Part shown: positions 28,044 through 38,321 of the stretch, in pieces
Position numbering within the stretch: position 1 is the first letter of the stretch
Layout of the letters: each line of letters begins with the position of its first letter
NCBI RefSeq assembly: GCF_026340655.1
Contig: NZ_JAPEOZ010000001.1
Location: 7,502,001 to 7,566,000 of the forward strand
Direction of reading: 5' to 3'
DNA from: Streptomyces sp. NBC_01275
Lineage (GTDB): Bacteria > Actinomycetota > Actinomycetes > Streptomycetales > Streptomycetaceae
DNA length: 64,000 nt
The notes under the pieces: model-generated
Database searches by the model: none
Seen by the model: the letters and a program-made list of their open reading frames with translations, nothing else
Told to the model about the DNA's origin: nothing
Translations under genes and position numbers: made by a program

Positions 28044-28159
28044 CGAAGCCTGTTCGAAGCGTTGTGATCGGTTCGGCATAGCGAACGCAAGGGGCGGGGC
28101 AGGCTGGTGTGAACAGCGGGAAACAGGGGAACGCGGGCGCGGGAAAAGGGTGTTGAGGA

Positions 28160-28195
28160 GGGCGCCGAAGAGGGCGCCGAAAAAGGCGCCGAAAA
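28160..28195. repeat. Three 12-bp GGGCGCCGAAAA-type tandem repeats
   Basis: GGGCGCCGAAGA, GGGCGCCGAAAA and AGGCGCCGAAAA follow each other at 28160-28195 in the 371-bp gap between the ROK gene and the sugar operon. Each unit contains the palindrome GGCGCC. The position, upstream of the operon promoter, leaves a regulatory role possible but unproven. Confidence 0.6.
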
Positions 28196-28243
28196 GGGGT
28201 GAGGGCCGCCGGTGTCAGGGGCCGACGGCCCTCGGCTCAGAGG

Positions 28244-28263
28244 GGCGCGCTTCGTCGCGCGCC
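28244..28263 (-). terminator. Hairpin after the ROK gene
   Basis: GGCGCGC (28244-28250) pairs with GCGCGCC (28257-28263) across TTCGTC, 35 bp beyond the ROK stop codon. A second weaker hairpin, CCTTC...GAAGG (28262-28280), lies between. Together they probably separate ROK transcription from the sugar operon. Confidence 0.5.
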
Positions 28264-28297
28264 TTCCGCCGTCGCGAAGGCGGTGCGGTGCGCTGTC

Positions 28298-29551
28298 TCA
28301 CGCGGGCGGTGCGGTACGGCTCCGTGCGGGTGCGGAAGGGGTGAGCTTGGCGTTGCGCTGCCCGACGGACTGCAACGCCCCTTCGAGCGCGAACGTCGCC
28401 GCACCGAGACAGACCGGGTCGGTGGGGATCCGGGACAGGACGATCCGGTTGGCCGCCAGCGGCCGTTTCAGGGCGTGCCGGGCGACGGCCTCGCGCACCT
28501 CGTCGAGGAGGGGCTCGCCGAGCCGGGCGGCGACCCAGCTGCTCAGCACGACCACCTCGGGGTTGAGCACGTTGACCAGGACGGCGATGCCGGCGCCGAG
28601 GTAACGGGCCGTGTCCCGGACGACCTTGACGGCCACCGGGTCGTTCGCGGCGACCCCGGCGGCCAGCGCGTCGATGGTGGCGGTCTGGTCCCCCGGGTGC
28701 AACAGCGGGCTCTGCGGGCTGAGTTCACGCAGGTTCTGCATGATCCCCAGCGCACCGACGTACGTCTCCACGCAGCCGTGGTTGCCGCAGCGGCACAGCC
28801 GTCCGTCGAGGACCAGCGTGGTGTGCCCCCACTCGCCGGCGCTGTTGCTGACCCCCCGGTGCAGGCCGCCCCCCAGGACGAGTCCGGCGCCCACGCCCGT
28901 CCCGAGGTTGACCACGACCGCGTCCCCGTGGCCGCGCGCCGCCCCGAACCACAGTTCCGCGACCGCGCTGGCACGCAGCGGATTGTCCAAGTACAGGGGA
29001 TACGCGATGTGTTCGGACAGCAGGTCGAGCAACGGCACGTCGTGCCAGTCCCAGTTGGGCGCGTACTCGGCGATGCCGGTGTCCCGGTCCACCTGCCCCG
29101 GCACGCTGACGCCGACGCCCAGCACCCGGGCCGCCTCGACCCCGGCCTGCGCGACCACCGAGCCGACGGCCGCGGTGACATGGCCGACCACCTGCTCCGG
29201 CCGGCTCTCGCCGGGGCGCATGTGCTCCTCGGCGCGGGCCAGCACGTTCAGCGCGAGGTCGAACAGCTCGACATGGACGTACGTCTCCGCGATGTCCACG
29301 CCGATCAACGCGCCCCCCGACGCGTTGACGGCCACGAGGCCCCGGGGGCGGCCACCCGCCGAGTCCTCGAACCCCACCTCCGTGATCATGCGGAGGTCGA
29401 GCAGCTCGCCGACCAGGGTGGCGACGGTGGCCAGTGACAGACCGGTGGCGGCCGCCAGCTCCTGCCGGGAGGTGGGCGAGGCGGCGATGATCTGGCGCAG
29501 CACCTCGTAGCGGTTCGCGGTGCGGATGTCACGTGATGTGCCGCGCTTCAT
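28298..29551 (-). CDS. ROK family transcriptional repressor
   Basis: 417 aa. An N-terminal winged helix (YEVLRQIIAASPTSRQELAAATGLSLATVATLVGEL, about residues 15-50) is joined to a sugar-kinase-like ROK domain with LIGVDIAETYVHVELFDL (phosphate-1-like), the ROK signature with GEWGHTTLV, and the zinc motif CRCGNHGCVE (CXCGXXGCXE). This is the NagC/XylR type that binds a sugar and leaves its operator. ATG 29551 is chosen for its GGGAG site; the open frame extends further without protein character. It lies just upstream of the sugar operon on the same strand and shares a promoter box with it, so it probably controls both. Confidence 0.93.
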   Translation of the reverse strand: MKRGTSRDIRTANRYEVLRQIIAASPTSRQELAAATGLSLATVATLVGELLDLRMITEVGFEDSAGGRPRGLVAVNASGGALIGVDIAETYVHVELFDLALNVLARAEEHMRPGESRPEQVVGHVTAAVGSVVAQAGVEAARVLGVGVSVPGQVDRDTGIAEYAPNWDWHDVPLLDLLSEHIAYPLYLDNPLRASAVAELWFGAARGHGDAVVVNLGTGVGAGLVLGGGLHRGVSNSAGEWGHTTLVLDGRLCRCGNHGCVETYVGALGIMQNLRELSPQSPLLHPGDQTATIDALAAGVAANDPVAVKVVRDTARYLGAGIAVLVNVLNPEVVVLSSWVAARLGEPLLDEVREAVARHALKRPLAANRIVLSRIPTDPVCLGAATFALEGALQSVGQRNAKLTPSAPARSRTAPPA

Positions 29552-29627
29552 CGAGCTCCCTTCCCTTCCCCGCCCGGCGCCGGTGCGCGAGTGCGCGGGT
29601 TCCGGCCGGGGGCACCGGCGCCGCGCC

Positions 29628-29665
29628 AGGCTATGGGGTGCCGAAAGGTTCGACAAGGGGTTAGG
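29628..29665 (-). promoter_or_regulatory. ROK gene promoter with shared operator box
   Basis: On the minus strand TTGTCG (complement of 29651-29656) and TAGCCT (complement of 29628-29633) are spaced by exactly 17 bp. The plus strand reads TTCGACAAGGGGTTAG (29649-29664), which matches TTCGGCAAGGGGTTGG in the sugar operon promoter at 14 of 16 positions. Both boxes overlap the -35 hexamer in the same register, which suggests one repressor acts on both. Confidence 0.6.
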
Positions 29666-29701
29666 AAAGGGGCTTTATGAAGTCGGACCGGGTTGGCGGA
29701 A

Positions 29702-32453
<2,752 letters not shown>

Positions 32454-32740
32454 TCCGTTGGTCGGTTAGTCCGTGGGCAGTTCCCGCAACCGTTCCCGGA
32501 ACTTCTCCTGAAACCGATGTGAGGCAAGTGACGTCGGCGTTGAGTCACAGGGCGTCCGCGTACGTACACAGGGGCGGAGTACGGGGCGCGGCCGCCTGTC
32601 CTGCTGTCTTGACATGACATCTGAACAGGGCGCTTGTCAGTTGTGTTGGAAACGTGAAAAGCTCTGCCCCTGCCGCGAGGTTCCCCCCAACCCCATTGCC
32701 GTCATGGTGAGTTGACCTCGCTTGTGGATGCAGGAGACCA

Positions 32741-34225
32741 ATGCCCGACCTGCCGACCCCGAAGGACGCCGCCGAGGCAGCGCTGTTCTCCGAGTGCTGG
32801 GACGCCGTCCTGTCGTACGCGGACCTGTGCACCTCCGGCTCGACCGCGGCGAACCAGCTGGCCCGCGAGGCGTTTGCGCTCGGCATACGCGAGGCCCGCG
32901 CCGCAGAGGACGGCACGGCACGCTACGCCGGCCGTCGCTCCTCCCGGCTGCCCCGGATCCCCCTGCTGCTGACCGCCGTACGCACCACGGCGGCCGCCTG
33001 GGAGGCCGCGGGACAGGGCCACAAACTCGACCCCGATCTACGCCTGTGGCTCAACTCCGAGAAGGCCGCACGCTATACCGGGCCGCCGCTGAGCCGACCC
33101 ATCGCCCTGCGCGGACTGCGCGACATGCAGGAGCAGGACGCCACCCTGCTGTGGCTGGCGGAGGTGGAGGCGCTGCCGCTGCGCTCCGTCGTCCGCCGGC
33201 AGGGCCTGGACCCGGACGCCGCGGTCGAGGAGCTGAACCAGGTCCGCGGCCTGTTCCGGGACCGCTGTCACCGCAATCACCTCGACACGCCGATGGACGC
33301 CGAGTGCCGCAGCTACGTCCGGCTGCTCGACGCCGTCACCCGCTCGCCCGGCGCCGAGACCCCCGTGGACCTCTCCCGGCACCTCGCCACCTGCGTGGAG
33401 TGCGCGGAGGCCGCCGCCTGTCTGCGGCTGCACGGCGGCGGACTGCCCGCCGCCCTCGCCGGCGGGGTCATCGGCTGGGGCGGTCTCGCCTACCTGGAGC
33501 GCCGCCGCCGGGCCGCCGAGGTGCGCCTGGGCGGCGGCCGCCCCGACGCGCCGGACCCCGAGGGCGAGGCGGCGCGGGCCGCCGCGTCCAGGGCGCGCGC
33601 GCTGCGGGGCGGACTCCTCGTCGCCGCCGTCCTCGTCTCCGGACTGGCGCTCGCCGCGTCGCTGATGCCGTTCGGCGACAGCGCGGGCGACACCACCGCG
33701 CAAGGCGGGCCCACCGACACCACCCCGGTGGCCGGACCAGGCCCTTCGCTGCCGTCCGCCGCCCAGGAGACCTCCGTCTCGCCGTCCGCCACCTCGCGCG
33801 CGCCGTCCGCCGACGGCTCGCCGAGCGCGACCGGCGTCGAGAACCCCGACCCCGAACCCCAGGGCACCTCCTCCTCCACCGCGGGCACCGGCGAGCCCTC
33901 CGACGCGACGGCGGCCTGCAAGGTCCAGTACGACCTCGTCAACCAGTGGCCCGACGGCTTCCAGGCCACCGTCACGGTGACCACGCCCGACGCCCTCGAC
34001 TCCTGGCGCGTCGCCTGGTCCTTCCGCGACGGCCAGAAGGTCGACCAGATGTGGGACGCGAGCGTCGCCCAGCACGGCGCCCGGGTCACCGCGACCGCCG
34101 CCGACTACAACAGGTCCGTCGCCGCCAACGCCACCCTCACCTTCGGTTTCCTCGGTTCCTGGGACGACACCAACACAACGCCGTACGACTTCACGCTCAA
34201 CGGGCTCGGCTGCACCCGCACGTGA
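32741..34225 (+). CDS. Sigma-like / zinc-motif / transmembrane / CBM2 fusion protein
   Basis: 494 aa. Residues 1-180 are helical and resemble a degenerate sigma factor, with a region-4-like helix pair (LLWLAEVEALPLRSVVRRQGLDPDAAVEEL, about 136-165). Residues 205-225 hold H214-x3-C218-x2-C221, the core of a ZAS anti-sigma motif. One membrane helix follows (about 290-310). Then comes an 80-residue Ser/Thr/Pro-rich linker, and a CBM2-like cellulose-binding module (about 393-494) bracketed by C393 and C491 with W403, W422 and W438 at expected positions. The topology puts the DNA/RNA-polymerase-like part inside and the sugar-binding module outside. It is expected to be a surface sensor or anchor; the role is inferred. 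Confidence 0.8.
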   Translation: MPDLPTPKDAAEAALFSECWDAVLSYADLCTSGSTAANQLAREAFALGIREARAAEDGTARYAGRRSSRLPRIPLLLTAVRTTAAAWEAAGQGHKLDPDLRLWLNSEKAARYTGPPLSRPIALRGLRDMQEQDATLLWLAEVEALPLRSVVRRQGLDPDAAVEELNQVRGLFRDRCHRNHLDTPMDAECRSYVRLLDAVTRSPGAETPVDLSRHLATCVECAEAAACLRLHGGGLPAALAGGVIGWGGLAYLERRRRAAEVRLGGGRPDAPDPEGEAARAAASRARALRGGLLVAAVLVSGLALAASLMPFGDSAGDTTAQGGPTDTTPVAGPGPSLPSAAQETSVSPSATSRAPSADGSPSATGVENPDPEPQGTSSSTAGTGEPSDATAACKVQYDLVNQWPDGFQATVTVTTPDALDSWRVAWSFRDGQKVDQMWDASVAQHGARVTATAADYNRSVAANATLTFGFLGSWDDTNTTPYDFTLNGLGCTRT

Positions 34226-34325
34226 CGCGCGACCGTCCTCCGGGGCGGCTCGCCGGGTCCTCCGCCGGTGGAGGCGTCGCCGATTCCGGGTCTTGCGGCC
34301 CTGTCTCCGGAAGGAAGCGCCTGCG

Positions 34326-36716
34326 ATGACCAGTCGACGCCCACCGGCGCCGGACGAGGCCCTCGCGCGGCTCGACGGCCTCGACGACATCCCGTGGCCG
34401 GATCTCGAACACGCCTACGGCCCCGCTGCCGACGTTCCCGTGGCGCTCCGCGCGCTGGCACGCCCCGGGGACGACCCGCTGCGCGAGGACCTGCTGGACG
34501 ACCTCGACGCCTCGATCTACCACCAGGGCGGCGCGGTGTACACGGCAGGCGCGGCGGCCGTGCCGTTCCTCATCGAACTGGCGGCCACGCCCGGCCTGTC
34601 GACGCGCGCCGCGATCGTGGAGCTGATCGGCCGGTTCGCCGTCCTGCAGAACGAGATGCGCGAGCCCTGGCGCTCGGCCGGGCCCGCACTGTCCTGCCGG
34701 GCGGCGCTGGTCGCCGGACACGACGCCCTGGTCGGGCTGCTGGACGACGCCGACCACGGCGTACGGACGGCGGTGGCCGCACTGCTGTGGAGGTACGCCC
34801 TGTGGTCGCCGCGCGCCGACGAGGCAGCGCAGGCGCTGGCCGGGCGGGACGCGACCGAGCCGGACCTCGCCCTGCGCGTGTCGCTGAGACTGGACGGCGC
34901 ACGGGCGACGGCCGAGGCCCGGGCGTCGAACGCCCCCTCGGCAGGCGCACTCGAAGCGGCCGTACGGCGTCTCGTCGAGGCGACGCAGGGCGATGGCGAC
35001 GCGCTCAGGTTCGCCCGTCTGGCGGCGGCCAGGCGGCTCGACCCGGCGGCGGCGTCCTGGCGGGATCTGCTGGACGCGGCCCTCGCACCGACCACCCCGC
35101 ACGACGCCTACCCGGCCTGGGCCGAGAACGGGGCACGCCTGGCCGGCGCGCTGTGCGGCCTGTGCGGCGACGACCGGGACGGCCGAATCGACGTCGTCCG
35201 CGCGCTGATCGGCCATGAGCGGCCGCAGATCCGCATCGGCGCGCTGCGGGCGGCCGGTGACGCGATGCTGCGCCGGCGGTCCGCCACCGTGGCGCTGGTC
35301 CCGCTGATCGGGGCCCTGCTGGAGGACTCCGAACCGGAGGTCCGAGCGATGTCCGCCGATCTGCTGGCGGCGGCGGGTGAGGCGGGGGCCGCGTTCGACG
35401 ACGCCCTCGCCGCCGTGCTCGACGACCCGCACCGTCCGGCCGCGATCCGGGCCGTGTGGGCGCTGGCCCGGCACGGGGACGCGCGTGCCGTTCCCGCGCT
35501 CGTGCACGCCCTGGACCAGGACGAGAACGCCGAGGACAACGCCGAGGACACGGACGGGTTCGGCCCGTCGGCCCACTACAGCGGGAGTTTCTACTGGTTC
35601 TCCCCACCCCCGCTGCGCGAGGCCCTGGTGGCGTGCGCCGCACGGCACGCGTCCTCGCTCGCGCCGGCCTTGCGCGCCGCCTTGGCACGGTGCCTGGCGC
35701 CGTCGGGGGTCGAGGCCGCCGACCCCGGCAACGGCGCCGAAAGCGGTGCCGGAGACGGCATCACGGACGGCGTCTGCCTCGACGTACGAGCGGAGATTCT
35801 GCCGCGTCTTCATCTGCTCTGCGACGCACTCGCGGCCTGTGGGTCCGCGGCTGTCGTGGCGGGGCCCGAGCTGGAGGCGCTGCTGGCGTCCACGCATCCG
35901 CAGTCGGCCTGCACGGTGATCGAGGCCGCGGGACCCGCGGCGGCGCACTGCGTCCCGCATCTCGCACGGTCGGTGCGTGCTGCCGTGCAGGCGGCATCGG
36001 CAGCGCTCGGCGATCCGCGGCCGCTCGAGTCGGGGACGCAGTCGGCGACCCGACCGCCGGTCGGCGAACGGCGCGCGGCCGGACTCGGGGCGCCGTGGAT
36101 CACCGCGCTCACCGTCGCCCGGACCCGCTTCGCCGTCGACGGCGACGAGAGGGCGCTGCTGGACACCGTGGACGCCGTGCTCGCCTTGACGGCGCCCCTG
36201 CGCCGGGACGCGGAGACGGGGTGGGAGGACGGCCGTCCGAAGTCGGCGGAGGCGGCCGCGAGGGCGCGTGACGCGGCGGGGCTCGCGAACGCCCTGGCCC
36301 GCTGTCTCGCCCCGCTCGGACCGGGAGCCGGGGCGAGCCGGACCACCTGGCCCGAGCGCTGGCTGCGCGCACAGGAGCGGCGGTGGCGAAGCCACGAGGC
36401 CGTCGCCGTCGCCCGGGCGCACGCACGCGTGACCGGCGACAGCGACCTGGCCCGCCAGGTGTTCCGACGCGTCCTGGACTCGGGGCCCGGCACGGCCTAC
36501 AGCCAGATCGAGCTGGCCGCGTTGCGGGCGGTCGCGGAACTGAGGCCCGAGGCACGGGAGTTCGCACCGCTGCTGCGCGCCTGTCTCGACCGGGACGAGC
36601 GGGTCGTCGACGGCGGCGGCTGGCGGGGCATGGCGCTGGACGACGAGGTGCAGCACCTCGCCGCGACCGCGCTGGCCGCCGCCGGACTCACTCCGCCTGC
36701 CGCCCCGACGGGCTGA
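34326..36716 (+). CDS. HEAT-like repeat protein
   Basis: A 796-aa soluble protein made of repeated helix pairs: AVPFLIELAATPGLSTRAAIVELIG, LVGLLDDADHGVRTAVAALLW, VALVPLIGALLEDSEPEVRAMSADLLAAA and AAIRAVWALARHGDARAVPALVHAL. These match HEAT/PBS-lyase-type repeats, which form curved scaffolds for protein binding. ATG 34326 has GGAAGGA upstream. An acidic, presumably disordered segment sits near DENAEDNAEDTDG. It follows the sigma-like/CBM2 gene by 100 bp on the same strand, with a short CCTCC/GGAGG hairpin between, so cotranscription is possible. No enzyme motif is seen. Confidence 0.75.
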   Translation: MTSRRPPAPDEALARLDGLDDIPWPDLEHAYGPAADVPVALRALARPGDDPLREDLLDDLDASIYHQGGAVYTAGAAAVPFLIELAATPGLSTRAAIVELIGRFAVLQNEMREPWRSAGPALSCRAALVAGHDALVGLLDDADHGVRTAVAALLWRYALWSPRADEAAQALAGRDATEPDLALRVSLRLDGARATAEARASNAPSAGALEAAVRRLVEATQGDGDALRFARLAAARRLDPAAASWRDLLDAALAPTTPHDAYPAWAENGARLAGALCGLCGDDRDGRIDVVRALIGHERPQIRIGALRAAGDAMLRRRSATVALVPLIGALLEDSEPEVRAMSADLLAAAGEAGAAFDDALAAVLDDPHRPAAIRAVWALARHGDARAVPALVHALDQDENAEDNAEDTDGFGPSAHYSGSFYWFSPPPLREALVACAARHASSLAPALRAALARCLAPSGVEAADPGNGAESGAGDGITDGVCLDVRAEILPRLHLLCDALAACGSAAVVAGPELEALLASTHPQSACTVIEAAGPAAAHCVPHLARSVRAAVQAASAALGDPRPLESGTQSATRPPVGERRAAGLGAPWITALTVARTRFAVDGDERALLDTVDAVLALTAPLRRDAETGWEDGRPKSAEAAARARDAAGLANALARCLAPLGPGAGASRTTWPERWLRAQERRWRSHEAVAVARAHARVTGDSDLARQVFRRVLDSGPGTAYSQIELAALRAVAELRPEAREFAPLLRACLDRDERVVDGGGWRGMALDDEVQHLAATALAAAGLTPPAAPTG

Positions 36717-36845
36717 ACGCGCGGCGGACGCGGGGCGGTTGTTATTCCGTGGCGTGCAGCGGGCGTACGCCTTTATGGTGGGCGTGAGACGTGCGGTGGC
36801 CGTAGGCCCCGCCATGAGCCGTGTGAGAAACGGGAGGTGTGACCG

Positions 36846-36920
36846 ATGACTGTCGCCGAGACGGCTGCTGTCCGCAGCAACGAGACGTTCGTCCACTCCA
36901 CCTCCGCGGTCTCCGGCTGA
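36846..36920 (+). CDS. Possible 24-aa small protein or leader peptide
   Basis: A short frame with a strong GGGAGG site (36832-36837) eight bases ahead of its ATG. The product is 24 residues, MTVAETAAVRSNETFVHSTS plus AVSG, rich in Ser/Thr/Ala, with no cysteine and no hydrophobic helix. A GCGCGC/GCGCGC hairpin lies at 36935-36952 and the rsgA gene starts 63 bp after the stop. It could be a leader peptide for rsgA, a free small protein, or a chance frame. The ribosome binding site is the main support. Confidence 0.45.
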   Translation: MTVAETAAVRSNETFVHSTSAVSG

Positions 36921-36982
36921 CCACGTCCTCTTCCGCGCGCCCGTGAGCGCGCCGCCGGGGCCGCCCCTGTGAAGGGTCCCCC

Positions 36983-38173
36983 TTGAGTTCCTCGTCTTCC
37001 GTTCCCTCTTCTGTTCCTTCTTCTGTTTCCTCCTCTGCCTCTTCCTCCCTTTCTTCTGTTTCTTCCGAATCTCCGTCGCATCTGCTCGCCGTCTACGGCT
37101 GGGACGAGGACTGGGAGGCCGAGTTCGCTCCTCACGCCGAGCGGGGTCTCGTGCCCGGCCGTGTCGTACGGGTCGACCGAGGCCTGTGCGACGTCGTGAC
37201 CCCGGCCGGGATCGTCCGCGCCGACACCGAGTTCGTCGTGCCCCGCGACCCGCTGAAGGTCGTGTGCACGGGGGACTGGGTCGCCGTCGACCCCGAGGGC
37301 GAGGACCCGCGGTACGTACGGACGCTGCTGCCGCGTCGTACCGCCTTCGTGCGTTCCACCTCCTCCAAGCGGTCCGAGGGGCAGATCCTCGCCGCCAACG
37401 TCGACCACGCCGTCATCGCGATGTCCCTGGCCGTGGAACTCGACCTCGGCCGCGTCGAACGGTTCCTGGCGCTGGCCTGGGAGTCCGGCGCGCAGCCCGT
37501 CGTCGTGCTCACCAAGGCCGACCTCGTGCCCGACCCGGTCGGGCTGTCGTACCTCGTCCAGGACGTCCAGACCAGCGCGCCCGGCGTGCCGGTGCTCACC
37601 GTCTGCGCGCGGGACGGCGAGGGCGTCGAGGAGCTCGCCGAACTCGTCGGGCGGGGCACCTCCGTGCTGCTCGGGGCGTCCGGCGCGGGCAAGTCGACGC
37701 TTGCGAACGCGCTGACGGGCGAGGACGTCATGGAGGTCCAGGCCACCCGCGACCTGGACGGCAAGGGGCGGCACACGACGACCACCCGCAATCTGCTGAC
37801 GCTGCCCGGCGGAGGCGTCCTCATCGACACGCCCGGCCTGCGCGGCGTCGGCCTGTGGAACGCCGGCGGCGGCGTCGGGCAGGTCTTCTCGGAGATCGAG
37901 GGGTTCGCCCAGCAGTGCCGGTTCCATGACTGCGCACACGAGTTCGAGCCGGGGTGTGCGGTGCTGGCCGCCGTCGAGGACGGGGAGCTGCCCGTGCGCC
38001 GGCTGGAGAGCTACCGCAAACTCGTCCGGGAGAACCAGTGGATCGTCGCCAAGTCCGACGCGCGCGTGCGCGCCGACGTCCGCCAGGACTGGAAGCGGAA
38101 GCAGGCCGCGGGCCGGGCGGCGGCGGACGCCAAGCGGGGGCACGGGCCCTGGCGTCCCATGCCCTTGCAGTGA
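36983..38173 (+). CDS. rsgA: Ribosome small-subunit GTPase RsgA, Ser-rich N-terminus
   Basis: 396 aa. A circularly permuted GTPase that checks late maturation of the 30S subunit. An OB-like domain (about 55-120) is followed by permuted G motifs: G4 TKAD (177-180), G1 GASGAGKST (231-239) and G3 DTPG (282-285). The C-terminal zinc motif is C312, C317, H319, C325. The TTG start at 36983 follows GAAGGG. The first 32 residues are almost only Ser, Val and Pro from a T/C-rich tract (about 36986-37075) unlike the rest of the gene, so the true start may be further in, but no better one with a ribosome binding site is seen. Confidence 0.93.
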   Translation: MSSSSSVPSSVPSSVSSSASSSLSSVSSESPSHLLAVYGWDEDWEAEFAPHAERGLVPGRVVRVDRGLCDVVTPAGIVRADTEFVVPRDPLKVVCTGDWVAVDPEGEDPRYVRTLLPRRTAFVRSTSSKRSEGQILAANVDHAVIAMSLAVELDLGRVERFLALAWESGAQPVVVLTKADLVPDPVGLSYLVQDVQTSAPGVPVLTVCARDGEGVEELAELVGRGTSVLLGASGAGKSTLANALTGEDVMEVQATRDLDGKGRHTTTTRNLLTLPGGGVLIDTPGLRGVGLWNAGGGVGQVFSEIEGFAQQCRFHDCAHEFEPGCAVLAAVEDGELPVRRLESYRKLVRENQWIVAKSDARVRADVRQDWKRKQAAGRAAADAKRGHGPWRPMPLQ

Positions 38174-38220
38174 GCCGGTCGCTGTCACCGGTCTCAGCGC
38201 AACCGGCGTGACCGGCCTCG

Positions 38221-38265
38221 GCGCAACCGGTCCGAGCGCAACCGGTCCGAGCGCAACCGGTCCCA
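38221..38265. repeat. 15-bp tandem repeat GCGCAACCGGTCCGA
   Basis: Three units lie at 38221-38235, 38236-38250 and 38251-38265 (the last ends CCCA). Degenerate copies extend left to about 38200. It fills the gap between rsgA and the DNA repair gene. Each unit holds the palindrome ACCGGT. Confidence 0.75.
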
Positions 38266-38321
38266 GCGTCACGTCCGATTTCCGCTAGCGCGGTCTTCGT
38301 CGCGGGCGAAGACTGGGACCC

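Noticed and set aside
34197..36896. 899-codon minus-strand frame opposite the HEAT-like gene
   Set aside because: Arg/Gly-rich shadow; the plus strand shows regular helix-pair repeats and a ribosome binding site.
38205..38265. Possible CRISPR array
   Set aside because: Units are 15 bp and contiguous with no unique spacers, and no cas gene is nearby.
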